Positions 1 through 12,044 of a stretch of 64,000 bases of DNA are shown one piece after another. The position numbers and the translations under genes are program-made. Under the pieces are notes generated by a model. The model worked only from the letters and a program-made list of their open reading frames with translations, was not told the DNA's origin and did not search any database. Numbering within the stretch: position 1 is the stretch's first letter; each line of letters opens with the position of its first letter. This DNA comes from Rhytidiadelphus loreus (Eukaryota; Streptophyta; Bryopsida; Hypnales; Hylocomiaceae), in assembly GCA_947034895.1 (NCBI GenBank), contig OX344761.1:75329839-75393838 (forward strand). The letters run 5' to 3'.

Positions 1-1479
1 TTACATGGTAGTTCAGTGCACTTGTCAATTAGCTTATTGAGTTTACAAATCTTGGCTAATTGCTCATGGAAATTATCATTGTAAATTGCCAAGCCTTGGC
101 ACTAACTAAATGACCTAGTTGCTTCTTTCATTCATCACGTTCAACTTTACTCCACACATAAATGTCTTTCGAGGATTGATGCAGTTAACTGATGTTACAA
201 CAATACAATTGCATATTGCCTTGATCTACCTATCGGGCACATCTCGATTCCCATTCCCAAACGGAATGTTTTTGAAGTGCAAAATGGATTCTGGATTCAT
301 CAAGTGTGAGAGAAGGAAAACAAGCATGTTCATATTGGGTGTAAAGCCTGCCAATTTTTATGCTCCTTTGCCTTCAATGCCCTGAAAAATTCCAATACAG
401 ACAAAGTTTGTCATAATTTCAATGACTAGTTGTAATCTACAGAGGGCAGACAGTCATTCAAGAAGAGGAGTTCAAATAAATGCTAGAACCACTACCTTCT
501 TTCTTGTTCATATTCTAGCACTCAAGATTTTTTAGTTTCACCACCGGATCACCTATTATTGTGTGGCATGCTTCACCTCCACCTAGAATTCGCCTCAATA
601 CTTCGATTGGTTTGTCAATGAAGGCCTTGGAATTCCTACTTTCATCAGACAGGTACGATTAAGAGTTGCTAATGCATCTGACTTTCAATTCCGGATCATC
701 AACTACATATCGATGTGAGAGAAGAATAAGAAAATACTATATATATGCCTTGTTATATTTCAAACTCATATCTGGGTCTCCTGCCTTTTTGTTCCACTTT
801 CTGCAATCTCCAAAGGTGATGAGGCGTGCCGTTGAAGAGCCACGCATGGATCGACCGCCAATGGCACACCTCAGCACCATTGGAAATATGCAAGACGATT
901 AAATGGAAACACCAGTAAGGAAGAATCAAGGGAAGAATCGTGATGCAGGATTGGGATTACACTTTGTTACTTGGATTGAAACATGTGCAAATGACTAAAT
1001 TGCTTTGCCCAAAGTATCTAATATCTAGTGGATACAAAAACACGTTAGGAGAGAACAAGACTTGACAACTGATATAATAAAGCTTATACCTTAGGCCAAA
1101 CCCATTATTTATATCCTTTTCTTCCCTACCCATTGTTTACTGTACATCAAGGCTTCTTTTTTGGCTTCAAAGTGCCAGATTACACTAGGAAAAACTAATT
1201 TGGCTAAAAAAATGGCAACAAATCATAAAGTTTTTCACAAGAAAACTTCAAGTTAAAAAATAAAATTGGATGAAATTGCCACATATTGTGGATGAAAATA
1301 GAATTATGGACATGTGATATGTGCTAATGAGGTATTTTCTATTGAATATGTGGATGAATGTTGAAATTTGGAGCATCACTATAACATTTTACATTGCCAC
1401 TTTGGCACTTCATAAAAAATGAAAAACAACAACTTGCTATACATTGTTTTTCTATATATCTCTTACCAACTATATCATC
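1..1479. other. Left edge, no gene recognised
   Basis: The first kilobase is somewhat less AT-rich than what follows and has short open frames on the plus strand near 119-385 and 666-902. Neither begins with a convincing start context, and neither shows a domain, splice-site pair or family resemblance that I can support. The stretch could be old retroelement or UTR sequence. I see no tRNA, hairpin or terminal repeat in it. Confidence 0.5.
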
Positions 1480-1907
1480 TACTCATTATGTTGCCCACTC
1501 ACTCTATTGCTTATCCAATAAAGCTTTTACCTACTTTGTTGTGTATTTATCATGTTGCCCATCCTACTAATTAGTCTCCTATCTCCTATTAAAGTTTTTG
1601 TTCACTTGTTCTCACTCTAACCATTTTGTTACCTACCCATTGTTTCCACCTACCATTCAATTTGTCTCCTGTCTACTAAAGTTTTTGTCCACTTGTTGTC
1701 ATTTTACCATTATCACCTACCCATTGTTTCCACTACCCACTCAATTTGTCTCCTATCTACTAAAGTTTTTGTCCACTTGTTGTCACTCTACCATTTTGTC
1801 ATCTATCCATGGTTTCCACTAGCCACTCAATTTGTCTCCTACCTATTATAAAGTTTTTGTCTACTTATTGTCATTCTATTATTCTATCATCTACCCATTG
1901 TTTCCAC
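1480..1907. repeat. Minisatellite, about 86-bp unit
   Basis: A pyrimidine-rich unit recurs in direct orientation. The phrase CCTACCCATTGTTTCCAC recurs, with small changes, starting near 1631, 1715, 1801 and 1889, giving spacings of 84, 86 and 88 bp. A more diverged unit precedes these from about 1480. Each unit also carries an ACTAAAGTTTTTGTCCACTTG core. The open frame at 1598-1822 is only a reading of this repeat and is not a gene. Confidence 0.85.
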
Positions 1908-3424
1908 ATTAGTGACATATTAAAGTTCTCTATAAAGTAATATAAAATTATAATTTAATGCAATACTTAATTATCAACTAATAAGTAGTCACACATTCAT
2001 TTGTTGATTGATACTAACTTTCAAATAATAAACAATGATCTCTAGTGACAACCAATTATACACAACTTTTCATTTTGAAAATAGGATATCCATTTTCATG
2101 AGTTTTAAAGTTTAATCCAAATCATATAATTATCATATATTAAATTTTTTTGGTACTTTTCTTTTAATCTTTATTTAAAAGATTATTGAGTAGAATGACT
2201 TTGAAGTGCATAGTTTGTACAAATATTACAAGGGCTTTGTTGGTCTCCACTACTAGTGATGCCCGTTGAAGATTGAAGATTTTGGGGCTTCATTTCTAGC
2301 TTAGGAGATCTTAGTGGTAAAAATTGGACCCTCATATGGTGACACAAATGTGAGAACTTGGAAAGAGTGGTTGTTGAAAAGTAGGCATACTAGTTTGTGA
2401 GTCTATAAACCTCTAATTTTTGAGTTTTTTTTTTGATCTTTGCTTTAAAATCCATAACCGTGGTTTAGGAAATTTATAATTCATAGTTACAGAACACAAA
2501 ATAGATTGTTAGGGTACATTGTGTGAATGCAAAATTGAACAAAAATACAAAATATGTCATAATTTATGTGATATGAAAAACACAATACACTATGCAATCA
2601 AATTACTAAAGTAATATATAAAAGATTTTAGCCAGAAGCTACTGAATTTGAACTATCATAATTGTCTAATGTCTCACCATAGGGTTCTATAGCAAAATCA
2701 TCAATAAACAACAAAATGTGAAGATCTACTAAATGGACCTTAGAAGTTTGTTCGGAAGTTTGCTTAGGATTTTAGGATTTAGAATTTTGGGTTGCAAAAT
2801 TTGTTGCAATGGCCTCTATATAAATGGAGAGTTGAAATAGCTTGGGAGGACTTGGAAAGAATCCACGATTAGCAATATGTTTAGACTTGCTCACTTCTTC
2901 AACTTATCTACAAAAGAAATGTTGTCTCCTTTAGTGACACTTACACTACAAGGAAATGGGGGTAAATGTAACCATAGAAGAATGATTGCTTGTCCGGAAC
3001 GACTTAAATATGACTCATGATCCCTATTTGCACCAAGGGTTTGGGATTGTCATCGTTAGAGTCAATTCAGAGTCACATTCGCGACTATAGGATGACGACT
3101 TAGCGGTAGAGAATCTTCATCCACATTTTTACATCTAGAATGTGTTGTCTTTATCTAGTCTCGCAATGTGCTGAAAAACTTGTTTTTTCCACTTTAAATG
3201 ATGTGAATATTATTTTCTACAATCTAGGAAATGTGAATATTATTTTCTAATATCTAAAAGATTTGAAGATTATTTTCAAGCCATTTAGTGTGTGAGTACA
3301 AAGAGTTCAAGTAACAAGCCTTTTATACAAGTGGCGTGGTAGGAGGCAAGACAAACCATGTGGGATTTGTAAAATGTTGATGCAATAGTAGAGTAGTGAT
3401 GTGAAAGTCATTATGTAGTTGTGT
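1908..3424. other. AT-rich intergenic DNA
   Basis: I see homopolymer runs and AT-rich unique sequence with no supported gene, RNA or terminal repeat. A lone CACTACAAGGAAATGG sequence near 2945 resembles a CACTA-type terminus, but I found no partner for it. Confidence 0.5.
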
Positions 3425-5640
3425 TAGAGTAGTAGGGAATCCTCCCAAACCTTGACTCTCACATTCCACACCTCGGAATGCGGTCGGGACACTACCAATT
3501 TTGTCTGAGAAGACATAACCTTTGACTCCCAACTTGTATCCTCACGTTCTTTGAACCTACGAACTCATATTTTAGCAAGCTTTCCATGCATGAGCGGCAC
3601 ACCATCTAATTCATCCTAAGCAAAGTGCTACAACACTCTAATCGCTCGAAACTCCCAATTCCTCACACCTCACACTACAACAAAATTAGTGTTTTATGAT
3701 TGCAAAATATGACTGTAGTGAGTCATAAAATTGAAAAATATGACTCAAGTAGAAATCAATGTAGATGATTCGCGATATGACTAAGCCTAGTCATTACCAA
3801 CAAGTTGTTATGAACATTAGTTATATTTGCAATCATATAGGTTGAAGGGTATAATTAGTTATAATTAGCAATATTTTGCCAACATGGCATATATGTTGAC
3901 CATCCTTGGGGTCTTGACTTTTTCTTCAGCTACCTGGGTAAGGAAAAAAAATCCTATGTGGCATATGACTCCGAATAGTCATATTTTTAGTTGTCGTGGA
4001 ATATGACTATAGTGAGTCATATTTTTTGCTAATGTGGAAAATGATTCTCATGAGTCATACTTTTGAATGATGTGGAATACAAATATAACTCTTGTGAGTC
4101 ATTTTCTTTACTAATGTGAAATATGACTCTTGAGAGTCACATTTTTGGTTGATGTAGTAGTTCACATGGATGTCATTAATAATTTTATGACTAACTCTAG
4201 TCGTATTTTAGAAAATGCAAGGTCACATTTTGACATGCATAATTATGAGTATTATATGACTATAACTAATTATATTTTGGCCAATATATATTGTAAAATG
4301 TAACCCAAACAAGTGATATTCCAGATGACTAAGAGTCAATTTTTTTTGAATTTGTGTGTGATTTGTGATTGAAATGATTGATTCAAAAAAGCTTTAATTA
4401 CAAACTAAGATCACATTTTCTATACATTTTAAATGAATATGACACATTTCAATCTTATATCAAGATGATTTAACAATTGAATAAAAGACTTTATGTAGTT
4501 AAAAATGAATACAAGTGATTTTAGAGATATACAAGAAACAATCATATTGGAGAGGGAGAATGCAAAAAGGAATGCAATTGTCTTCATTGACATTTATTAG
4601 TCACCAATACAAAACATATATATCACAATGAATCATTCACACAATCCAATAGGGCCTATATTCCTTACAATAATGTGAAGATGACTCTATTGGGTTCCAA
4701 ATAGCCTCCAACAACTTTGTTTCAACTTTCTGTACTTACATATACAATTAGTACAAGTTTAGGATAGGAAGAATAAGAATGGTGATGAATGAAACAAGAA
4801 GAAAAAAGTGGCAAGTGCTAAGAGATAACAACAAATAAGAGTTAAGATGCAACAAGAAACAATAAGAAACAATAACTAAGAGACAATATTAAAAAAAACA
4901 AGGAACAAGAGTTAAGATGCAACAAGAAGAAACAAGAAACAAAAAGTAAGAACTAAAAAGCAATAAAAGGAAACAAAAAGCAAGAACTAAGAAGTAGAAA
5001 GAATTAGAATGCAACAAGAAGCATAAATTAAAAAACAACAAGAAACAAGAGTTAAGATGCAACACCAGGCAACAATTAAGAAGTAAAAAATAAGAAGCAA
5101 ATACAAGTAAGAGCTAAGAGACAACTAAAGGCAAGGAAGAAGAGCCCTCCAAAGTGATGGCTAAGGTTTCAAAATCTTAAAAAAGTGGTGATTAGGTTTG
5201 AAAATCCTAAAAAAGAAGGGGCTAGGGTTTCAAAATCCCAAACAATGGTTTGTCCATATTTTGGGGGGGCTACCTTATAATTAAAAAAATGTCACTTTAT
5301 TAAAAATATGACTAGTAATATGATTTAGCATTTCCCAAACATGTTCCCTAAGTTCTTTATGAAGTACTTTGGTGTTCCCAATAGATGTATAGTGCATGCC
5401 CGTGAAGTACAAGGCTCCAAAATGACTAGCAATCATATTTTGCAAGAATATGATTGTGAGTAGTCACCAGTCATCTCCATCCATATTTTTGTAGTCATAA
5501 AACACCCGTTTTCTTGTAGTGTCATCTCTTGCAAGGCTTGGGGAGTCACCCTTAATGTCTCCTTTGCTCACCGATGTGGCATGAGCATACCTCAACATGA
5601 GGGTTGTGACAAGGAACATAATAAAATATTAGAACAAAGT
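3425..5640. repeat. Dispersed repeat interrupted by a CACTA insertion
   Basis: The flanks 3425-3672 and 5522-5640 join into one sequence that matches the repeat at about 40.8-41.3 kb. Shared phrases include CCTTGACTCTCAC, GACTCCCAACTTGTATCC and the run from CTCCCAATTC through CACACCTC to CAAGGCTTGG. The copy at 41.2 kb is uninterrupted, so this copy was split by the element at 3673-5521. The character resembles a retroelement LTR or internal region, but I see no protein motif that would place it in a family. Confidence 0.75.
3673..5521. mobile_element. Non-autonomous CACTA element (1.85 kb)
   Basis: The element begins CACTACAACAAAATTAGTG and its right end, read from the other strand, begins CACTACAAGAAAACGGGTG. 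The similarity continues through GTTTTATGA, giving inverted termini of about 30 bp. The flanking triplets are TCA on both sides (3670-3672 and 5522-5524), the 3-bp duplication typical of CACTA (En/Spm) elements. The interior has repeated TATGACT/GAGTCAT-type subterminal motifs, as is common in this superfamily. No transposase frame is visible, so mobility would depend on an autonomous partner. Confidence 0.88.
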
Positions 5641-6540
5641 ATAATGTAATATACCTTAGACATATAGATAAGAAGATCTAAGGAAAAATTACTTATAAAT
5701 CAAGATGTCGTCATGATGTATTAGAGCTCTATATCCTCACCATCAAAATCTATCAAAACAAAGGTAGATGGATCTCAACAAATACAACTTTGTAGATGAG
5801 GGTGAATGCAAGAAACATTGGTACTATTTGGCGTCACAATTGGAATGACGAAGTTACCATTCGCCATATCTTTTGGGAAATGAAGTCCATGTACTTGAAA
5901 ATTTTATTGGAGATGGCTAACTTAGAAGTCCTCAGATTCCTTATTTTTGAGAAATTTCGAAAAAAAATCCTTTAATTAAATTGTAATTTACCTAATTTGT
6001 CACACTTTGCGTTTTAGGGTTTTTTAGTACTGTGGAGCATCCAAAAATGATGATGTATGTCTAGGATTGTTGTGGGCTATTGCCACAATAGAAGGGCATG
6101 TACCCACCAAAGGGCATTCAAAAAAACACAATTCTTTGTCCTCAACATGCATGCAAATAGGGGTCCCTTGCCCATAGTGCTCCAAACATTCATGATGGTT
6201 TCAACTTTTAGTTTTTGGTGAAATGTAATCACTATCAAGTCTTTACAAATGGCCAATTTTTAGTTTGTTTTTATTCATGATTTTCTAATTATTATTAATT
6301 TATACTTAATTTTATCTACTTTCTGTGACAAACTGTCATTTTTTTTAAGTAGTACTGTTTTAGTATTATAAAGTACTCAAAAGTACTATTGGCCGTTGAT
6401 TTTTCGGATCAACAGCTGAGATTGCTCCATTTTGCAATACTAGTAGTACTTGTAGTACTGGGTAGAAAAAACGCAGTTTTGGCAGAACGCTCCCTAAATC
6501 GTTTGGTGTTTCTTGCATCTACCCATGAGAAGTACAAGAT
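5641..6540. other. Intergenic, nothing recognised
   Basis: This is mixed AT-rich sequence. A stretch near 6340-6470 has repeated AGTACT words (AAGTAGTACTG, AAAGTACT, AGTAGTACTTGTAGTACTG). No gene or paired termini are seen. Confidence 0.45.
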
Positions 6541-8166
6541 ATGCAATACAAAGCTTAGATGATGTATTTTAGCATTGCATGTCAAAGTGCTCTATACAGT
6601 TACACCAAGTTATACATGATCAAATAAAAAATTCATGAAAGATTAGCTTAGCAAAAGATTAGTTGAGGGAGAGATTCATCATGGAAGATGACCAATATGT
6701 GCACAATGATTTGAAATTTTCTTAGTACTAGACGCCAAAGTTGAAAGCATGTAGACTTGTTGTTCAAGATTACTGGAGTGGAGAAGCAAGTGAAAGAATC
6801 TCCAAAAAGAAGACGCAAGTGAAAAGGCTTGTGACTGAGGTGGTAGGAACGAGCGTTTGGGGGTGGAAGACATGCAAAGAAGGGGCCAATGACCTGACGA
6901 TACAAAGAGTGGAAGTGGAGGCGCAACTACATGCAAGGCTAGCAATTGGTTGCAAGATGGAATTGGTGATTAGCCATAGAATGATTGAAAGTAGTTGATT
7001 GGAGTACATTGCATGAAGGCAACTTTCAAGCAAGCTAGAGGGCCAACATCAACATTGACTTGTAGGAAGGGATCGCTGACATCGATGCCAGCAACAAAGG
7101 TCCCCTTTGACCTCAAGTGCATGGCGTGGCAAGAGTAGAAGTGCCATTGGAATTGAGAGTGGTAACGGCAACAAGTTTGGCTCCGTATCTTTGACGAAGG
7201 AGTGCATCAAAAAACACAAAAAACATTCTTTCCCTTCCATTGCAACGTTGCAAGTGCATATACACAGGCACCTAGAAAGATGACCAACTAGGTGTTGAAG
7301 TGGCAACTGTAGAATAAGGTATTAAACTAGCCACTACAAGGAGGGCTTTTGGAATCCCTGCTTCATCGCTACAAGATCACATTTATGGAAGAACAACACA
7401 AAGAAAGAGAGGCAGACAAAGCGTCTTCATTGAATAAGAAGAAAATGCATTAATGCAATGGATGCTAGAAATGGAGGAACTAGCACATGTCATTTCAATC
7501 CTGGAGTTGAAGAACAAGGTTGTTGAGATAACGCAAGAGAGGTGGACAACCTTTACAGATGGCATTTTAGGGCACGGCTCAATGCATTGGTTCCTCACTT
7601 GATACTAAGATTTGCTCAAGCATTAGAAGAAAGGATCCCCTTCTACAAATTGATGTTGATGTTGGCCCTCTAGCCTATTTGAAAACTGCCTTTATGCAAT
7701 GTCCTCTCAATCAATTGCTCCCAATCTACAACTAATTGCCACCCCATCCTACAAACACTTTCTAGCCTTGTGTAGAGTTGCGCCTCTGCTCCCGCTCCTT
7801 CTTACATTTTCGAGATACTGATCCTTTCTTTGCATGTCTTCCACCTCCAAACGCTCATCCCTGCCACCTTAGTCGCAAACCTTTCTATTTGCGTCTTCTC
7901 TTTGGAGATTCCTTCGCTTGTTTTTCCACTCCACTAATCTTGAACATTAAATCTATATGCTTGCAACCTCTAGCATCCAGTACTCAAGATATTTCAAATC
8001 TCTATGCACATATTGGTCAACTTCCATGATGAATCTCTCCCTCTGTTAATCTTTTGCTGAGCTAATCCTTCACAAATTTTTGCTTGATCATGTATAACTT
8101 GGTGTAATTGTATGGAGCATTTCATGCAATGCTAATATACACCATCTAAGCTTTGTATTTCATAAT
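6541..8166. mobile_element. Long inverted-repeat unit around a pogo-like relic
   Basis: Two arms of roughly 530 bp (about 6541-7072 and 7630-8166) are reverse complements with moderate divergence. The outermost match is ATGCAATACAAAGCTTAGAT on the left against its complement near 8140-8166. The innermost match is AGGGCCAACATCAACATTGA near 7040 against its complement near 7645-7670. The frames at 6648-6926 (minus) and 7778-8029 (plus) translate to similar peptides only because they read the two arms. The centre holds a decayed transposase. The unit could be an element with unusually long inverted termini, or two inverted copies of one repeat. Confidence 0.8.
7291..7640 (+). pseudogene. Relic of pogo-like transposase (HTH_psq + CENP-B HTH)
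   Basis: One plus-strand frame runs from 7291 to 7602, broken only by stops at about 7315 and 7432, and is followed by a frameshift into RFAQALEE near 7615. It contains GIPASSLQDHIYGR, typical of the psq-type helix-turn-helix, followed by a CENP-B-type helix-turn-helix segment with ELKNKVVEITQER and DGILGHGSMHWF. This is the N-terminal DNA-binding half of pogo/Tigger (Tc1-mariner) transposases. The DDE catalytic domain is absent. The stops, the frameshift and the missing domain mean it is dead. The family call rests on recalled family motifs, not on a search. Confidence 0.75.
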
Positions 8167-10170
8167 CTATGTTGTACCACTACCAAGTTCACTATAATCA
8201 TTGTATATATACACAGTACTACTAGCATGACTCCTATTATTGTCTTCATTAACAATGGAGTTATGGAAGACTGCATGTTTAATATCGTTCATAAAACCAT
8301 ATGCCACCATCGACAATATGCAAAACCAACACCCTAATTACATTCTCATTCTTCTTCAACAAATTGATGGTGTACATAATCCAACACTCCTACATCCTAC
8401 TTCCAAACCTCATGCCTCAAATTTGTCACTTTAAGTGTCCATGACCATCATTTTGTAGTACTTCTTAGTTATGGAACTCCAAAAAATGACTATAGGTCAT
8501 AGCATAAGTTACGGCCTCTTTTGTCTCATGACAAGACAAATCACAAGAGCCTCTTTTGTATCATTACTTCAATTAGCACAGAGCATGCCACCAAGCTCAC
8601 ATCTAAGTTGGCCCTGAATCCCACTTGTTTTGAGGATTTTGCCCACCCACTTGAATTTTGCCCTCTAAGCAAAAAAAAAAAATTACAATATTATGTAATA
8701 CTTTAACACCTAAAAACCACATAGCAGAGCAAATAGGATTTAGGCTTGTAGCAAAGTGTTGTATAGAAGTAAATATTAAGGGGTAATCTCTATCACAAAC
8801 TAGAACCTTTTGGTTATATAAAAAAATATAAAATAATTAAAATTGGCTAGTGTACAAAATTCCAAGTAGGTGGATAGACTGATTTTAGGTAGGTGAACAA
8901 AATTCTAGGTGGGTGGGTGGAACCACCAAAACAAATAGAACTTAGTGTTAAGAGGCTTCCCCCCAAACATTCATTTCATCCATTTCTCCAAACATTTCAT
9001 TTAATATTGAAGGATTGAGTGCCAAAATCAAGTAAAATTTTTACAAGAGTTTGCCAAAATTTTTTTGTTGTTTCTACATATTGTTGTGGATGGCCTTCTA
9101 TCAAAGTTGCCTAAAATACTTGAAAATCAATGTGGAGACATTCACAACAACAAAAATATAGTTTGAATGTTTTGTTTTGCATTCCAAATTGAATTTCATC
9201 AATACTCATAAGTTTGCAAAAGGAAAAGTGTCTACAATTTGTATGGTATGAAATGATGTGCAATTGACTTTTCAAATTTTTTCATGTATACAATTTCTAA
9301 AATAGATGTCTTTGAGGATGGTTATAAATATTTTTACATCCATTTTTGGGAGGAGAGTTGCATGAACTCATTTTCAATGAATGGTGTTGGATATTCCATT
9401 CTTTTTTATATTTTTGACTTTTTTATATTAAAAAATAGAGAATCCATGGATCACTACTAGTGTATTTTGGCAACTTTTGACCCTTTCTCTTGATTTGAAT
9501 TTTAGTTGTAAAAATGATATTTTTTGAATTTGAGTTCAACTCATGAAATGAAACTAATGAAGCATATATTTTATTCCAATTTTAATTTTTTTTTAATTTC
9601 AATATTTTATCGCAATTTGAACTTTGGATCTTTGACCATAAATTATTTATATTCTAATTTTAGAATGACACAATAAATCGATTCCTCTACTATGATGTTC
9701 TACACTATGATGTAACTGTGGAGAAATTTTTATATTTCTTAAGATTGTTTTATTATTTATTCAAAATTTATAGTAATTCCAACTTTTCTCAAAATCATCT
9801 GAATTTTTAAGGACTCCTTCAAAAGACATGGACACTCTCCTATAGGGAAACTTTGGCACTATGGAGCATGTTCAACAAGGATAATTGTTGCACTTGTTGT
9901 ATTGCTTGGTACGCACTTTGTGTACATTTCGGCTATTTAAGCTTGCAACGTCGTGGTCACATAGTCACAACTTCTCCATGTCTTATTCTATTTTGTTGGT
10001 GACATCAATGCTCTTGGAGCAATGCAAAAGGGACATGATGAAATGCAATGTAATGCTAATTGAGATGCAATGGGAGAGGCTTTGCATCTATTTAATGTAC
10101 ATGAATGCCATGGCAGTTACAACTTTGGAGGTGATGATGTGAATTTTGTCTTAGATAATTCCGGATCATA
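8167..10170. other. Intergenic, nothing recognised
   Basis: This is AT-rich sequence with many homopolymer runs. Short frames at 8240-8434, 8521-8706 and 9885-10142 show no motif or codon character. I see no paired termini. Confidence 0.45.
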
Positions 10171-10281
10171 TTGGGAGCTCGACAGTATAATCCTTTTAGA
10201 GGTTTACGAGCGTGGGGTTGTTACTTGGGAGCTCGATAGTATAATCCTTTAAGAGGTTTACGAGCGTGGAGTTGTTACCTT
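10171..10281. repeat. 54-bp tandem duplication
   Basis: Two adjacent copies of a unit beginning TTGGGAGCTCGACAGTATAA are present at 10171 and 10225, with only a few differences. The copy boundaries are clean, suggesting a recent local duplication. Confidence 0.9.
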
Positions 10282-11555
10282 GGGTGAGGATTATCATCTT
10301 TGTGGTGTGGCACTCTAAGGGCAAGATAGCCGAATGCAAAGCAACATCACATCTTGTGTTAGATAAAACTTAATTTGGTTCATCTTTGTTCTTGAGTTCC
10401 TTTTGGTACCACTTTTGAAATACATGAATGTGTTGGTTTCTTTGTTGGGAAGATGAATCTTGTATTGGTGGGGAAAATGTTTCAAGTAATTTGATGGGCT
10501 TGTTGAAGGCTTTCTGAAATCACTTGCAATTGCAACGACTAGGGTATGGCAAGTAGCACTGACTTGGTTGCAAAGATGAGATATTCTCCTTTTTTATTGC
10601 TATACTAAAGAGATTTGTTTTGCAATGTGTTGTGTCTTATTTACAGTGAAGATGGCCTATCAAATTTTTTGTTGCATTCAAGTTTAGTGTAACAAAGTGC
10701 AATCATGAGCTTTCTTGACAAAGGTTCCATGGACAACAACACCATCACGGTTGGTGCAATTCTTTTGGGATTGTCTACCTAATTTCATTAATCAATGCTT
10801 CCTTCTATACTTGTGAAACTTTGAGGCTTAGACATAATGATCACTTTAGTAGGCTTGAATTTTTTTCCTTCCTTGCTTCTTGATGTTCATGGGTGGGGCA
10901 TTTTGGAGAGACAATGCACATAATTGGTTTAGAATCCATTGAAAAATCTACAAGCCAAATAAAAAAGTACTAAAGTATTGAGTTTGAAGCAATTGGTTAC
11001 GTTTATGCAACTCTTTATGACAAGTATTGCCATTTGAACTTTCTTTTATTTCTTGGAGCAATTGTCCATGGGGAGACAATTGCTAGATATTACAAACATA
11101 CAAATTAATTTTGGTGTTCAACATATTTTTTATTATAGTGAGTTTATTTTCCAAATGGTCAAATTTGGAGCTTATTTCCTTGTTAGTAAATGAAAAGAGA
11201 ATTCTAACAATAACACTTCAATTTTTAAAAGACGACGAATCCTTGTATATTACTAAACTTATCGTGTAAACTTATGAATCAAATGTTATGAGTTCTAAAA
11301 ATATAGACAATATTCAACTTAGTAGTGATTTTTGAATATTTCTTCAAAGAAATATCTCTATGTTTTATCCCAGAGATCAATTCAAACTATTTGAAGTTGT
11401 TACACAAGGCAAGGGCTCCATTTCAATATACTTGGTACATTTGCAATTGACACAATTTCAATTCTAGATCTCTAGAATCAATTGCTAATTCTACAATTTG
11501 GAATACATCAACAAGCAAGTTGACAATGTATCAAAAAGAGGCAATCACAGTTTAT
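10282..11555. other. Intergenic, nothing recognised
   Basis: No gene, RNA or repeat boundary is supported in this AT-rich stretch. Confidence 0.4.
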
Positions 11556-11760
11556 TTGTGATTCTGTTGTCCCAGCCCCCCCTCTCCAACAATCAGGAGT
11601 CGTTGGATGGGGGAAAAAAATATTTCCACCCGCCCTCAAAGAAAAATTTGTAGCCGTTGGATCTAAATACAAATACTGAATATTGAACATGAATACAAAT
11701 ATGGGATACATACTAGTACAAATACAGTAAAAAATATATGGTTTGGTATACAGTCTGGTA
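11556..11760. repeat. Dispersed repeat with ATACAAATAC tract
   Basis: The sequence runs from a CCCCCCTC-rich block through GCCGTTGGATCTAAATAC into a degenerate tandem of ATACAAATACTGAAT-like words. A related copy lies at 56070-56350, where the same order is seen (pyrimidine-rich block, AACCGTCAGATCCAATATGG, then GATACAGGTACTGAATA-like words). A third trace is near 58258-58310. The shared order shows a dispersed repeat family of unknown class. Confidence 0.6.
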
Positions 11761-11865
11761 TACAGCCAATATATCCCATATTGTTTGGCATTCTTACACC
11801 CCCTTGAAAATTACAAGAGGGGAGGGAGGAGGGGAGAAGGGATGAATGGAAATTTAAAAAAATAT

Positions 11866-11964
11866 ATTTTTAAAGTTTTTTTTCACCACCACCCTCCCAA
11901 AAATTTTAAAATTTAAAATTTTTTGAGAAGGAAGAGGGGTGGTGGTGAATAAAAACTTTAAAAA
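11866..11964. repeat. Inverted repeat / hairpin
   Basis: The left arm (about 11866-11897) reads TTTTTAAAG, a T-run, then TTCACCACCACCCTCCC. The right arm (about 11931-11964) gives GAGGGGTGGTGGTGAATAAA and then CTTTAAAAA. The loop is AT-rich. It could be a small foldback element; transcription is unknown. Confidence 0.7.
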
Positions 11965-12044
11965 TAATTTTTTTTTGGGCCCATTGTGACAATTTGTCAC
12001 ACAATAGCATAAAAAAAGGCAGTAACTACTAAAAAGCACAATGT

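Noticed and set aside
119..385. 88-codon frame at the left edge
   Set aside because: It opens with TTG rather than ATG, shows no motif, and has no splice or regulatory context.
2945..3672. Alternative left end (CACTACAAGGAAATGG, near 2945) for the CACTA element at 3673
   Set aside because: The end at 3673 matches the right terminus over about 30 bp and gives a TCA target duplication supported by the empty-site copy; the 2945 site does not.
6648..8029. Similar peptides from 6648-6926 (minus) and 7778-8029 (plus) as a conserved gene pair
   Set aside because: They are two readings of the inverted arms; similarity follows from the repeat and the composition is not protein-like.
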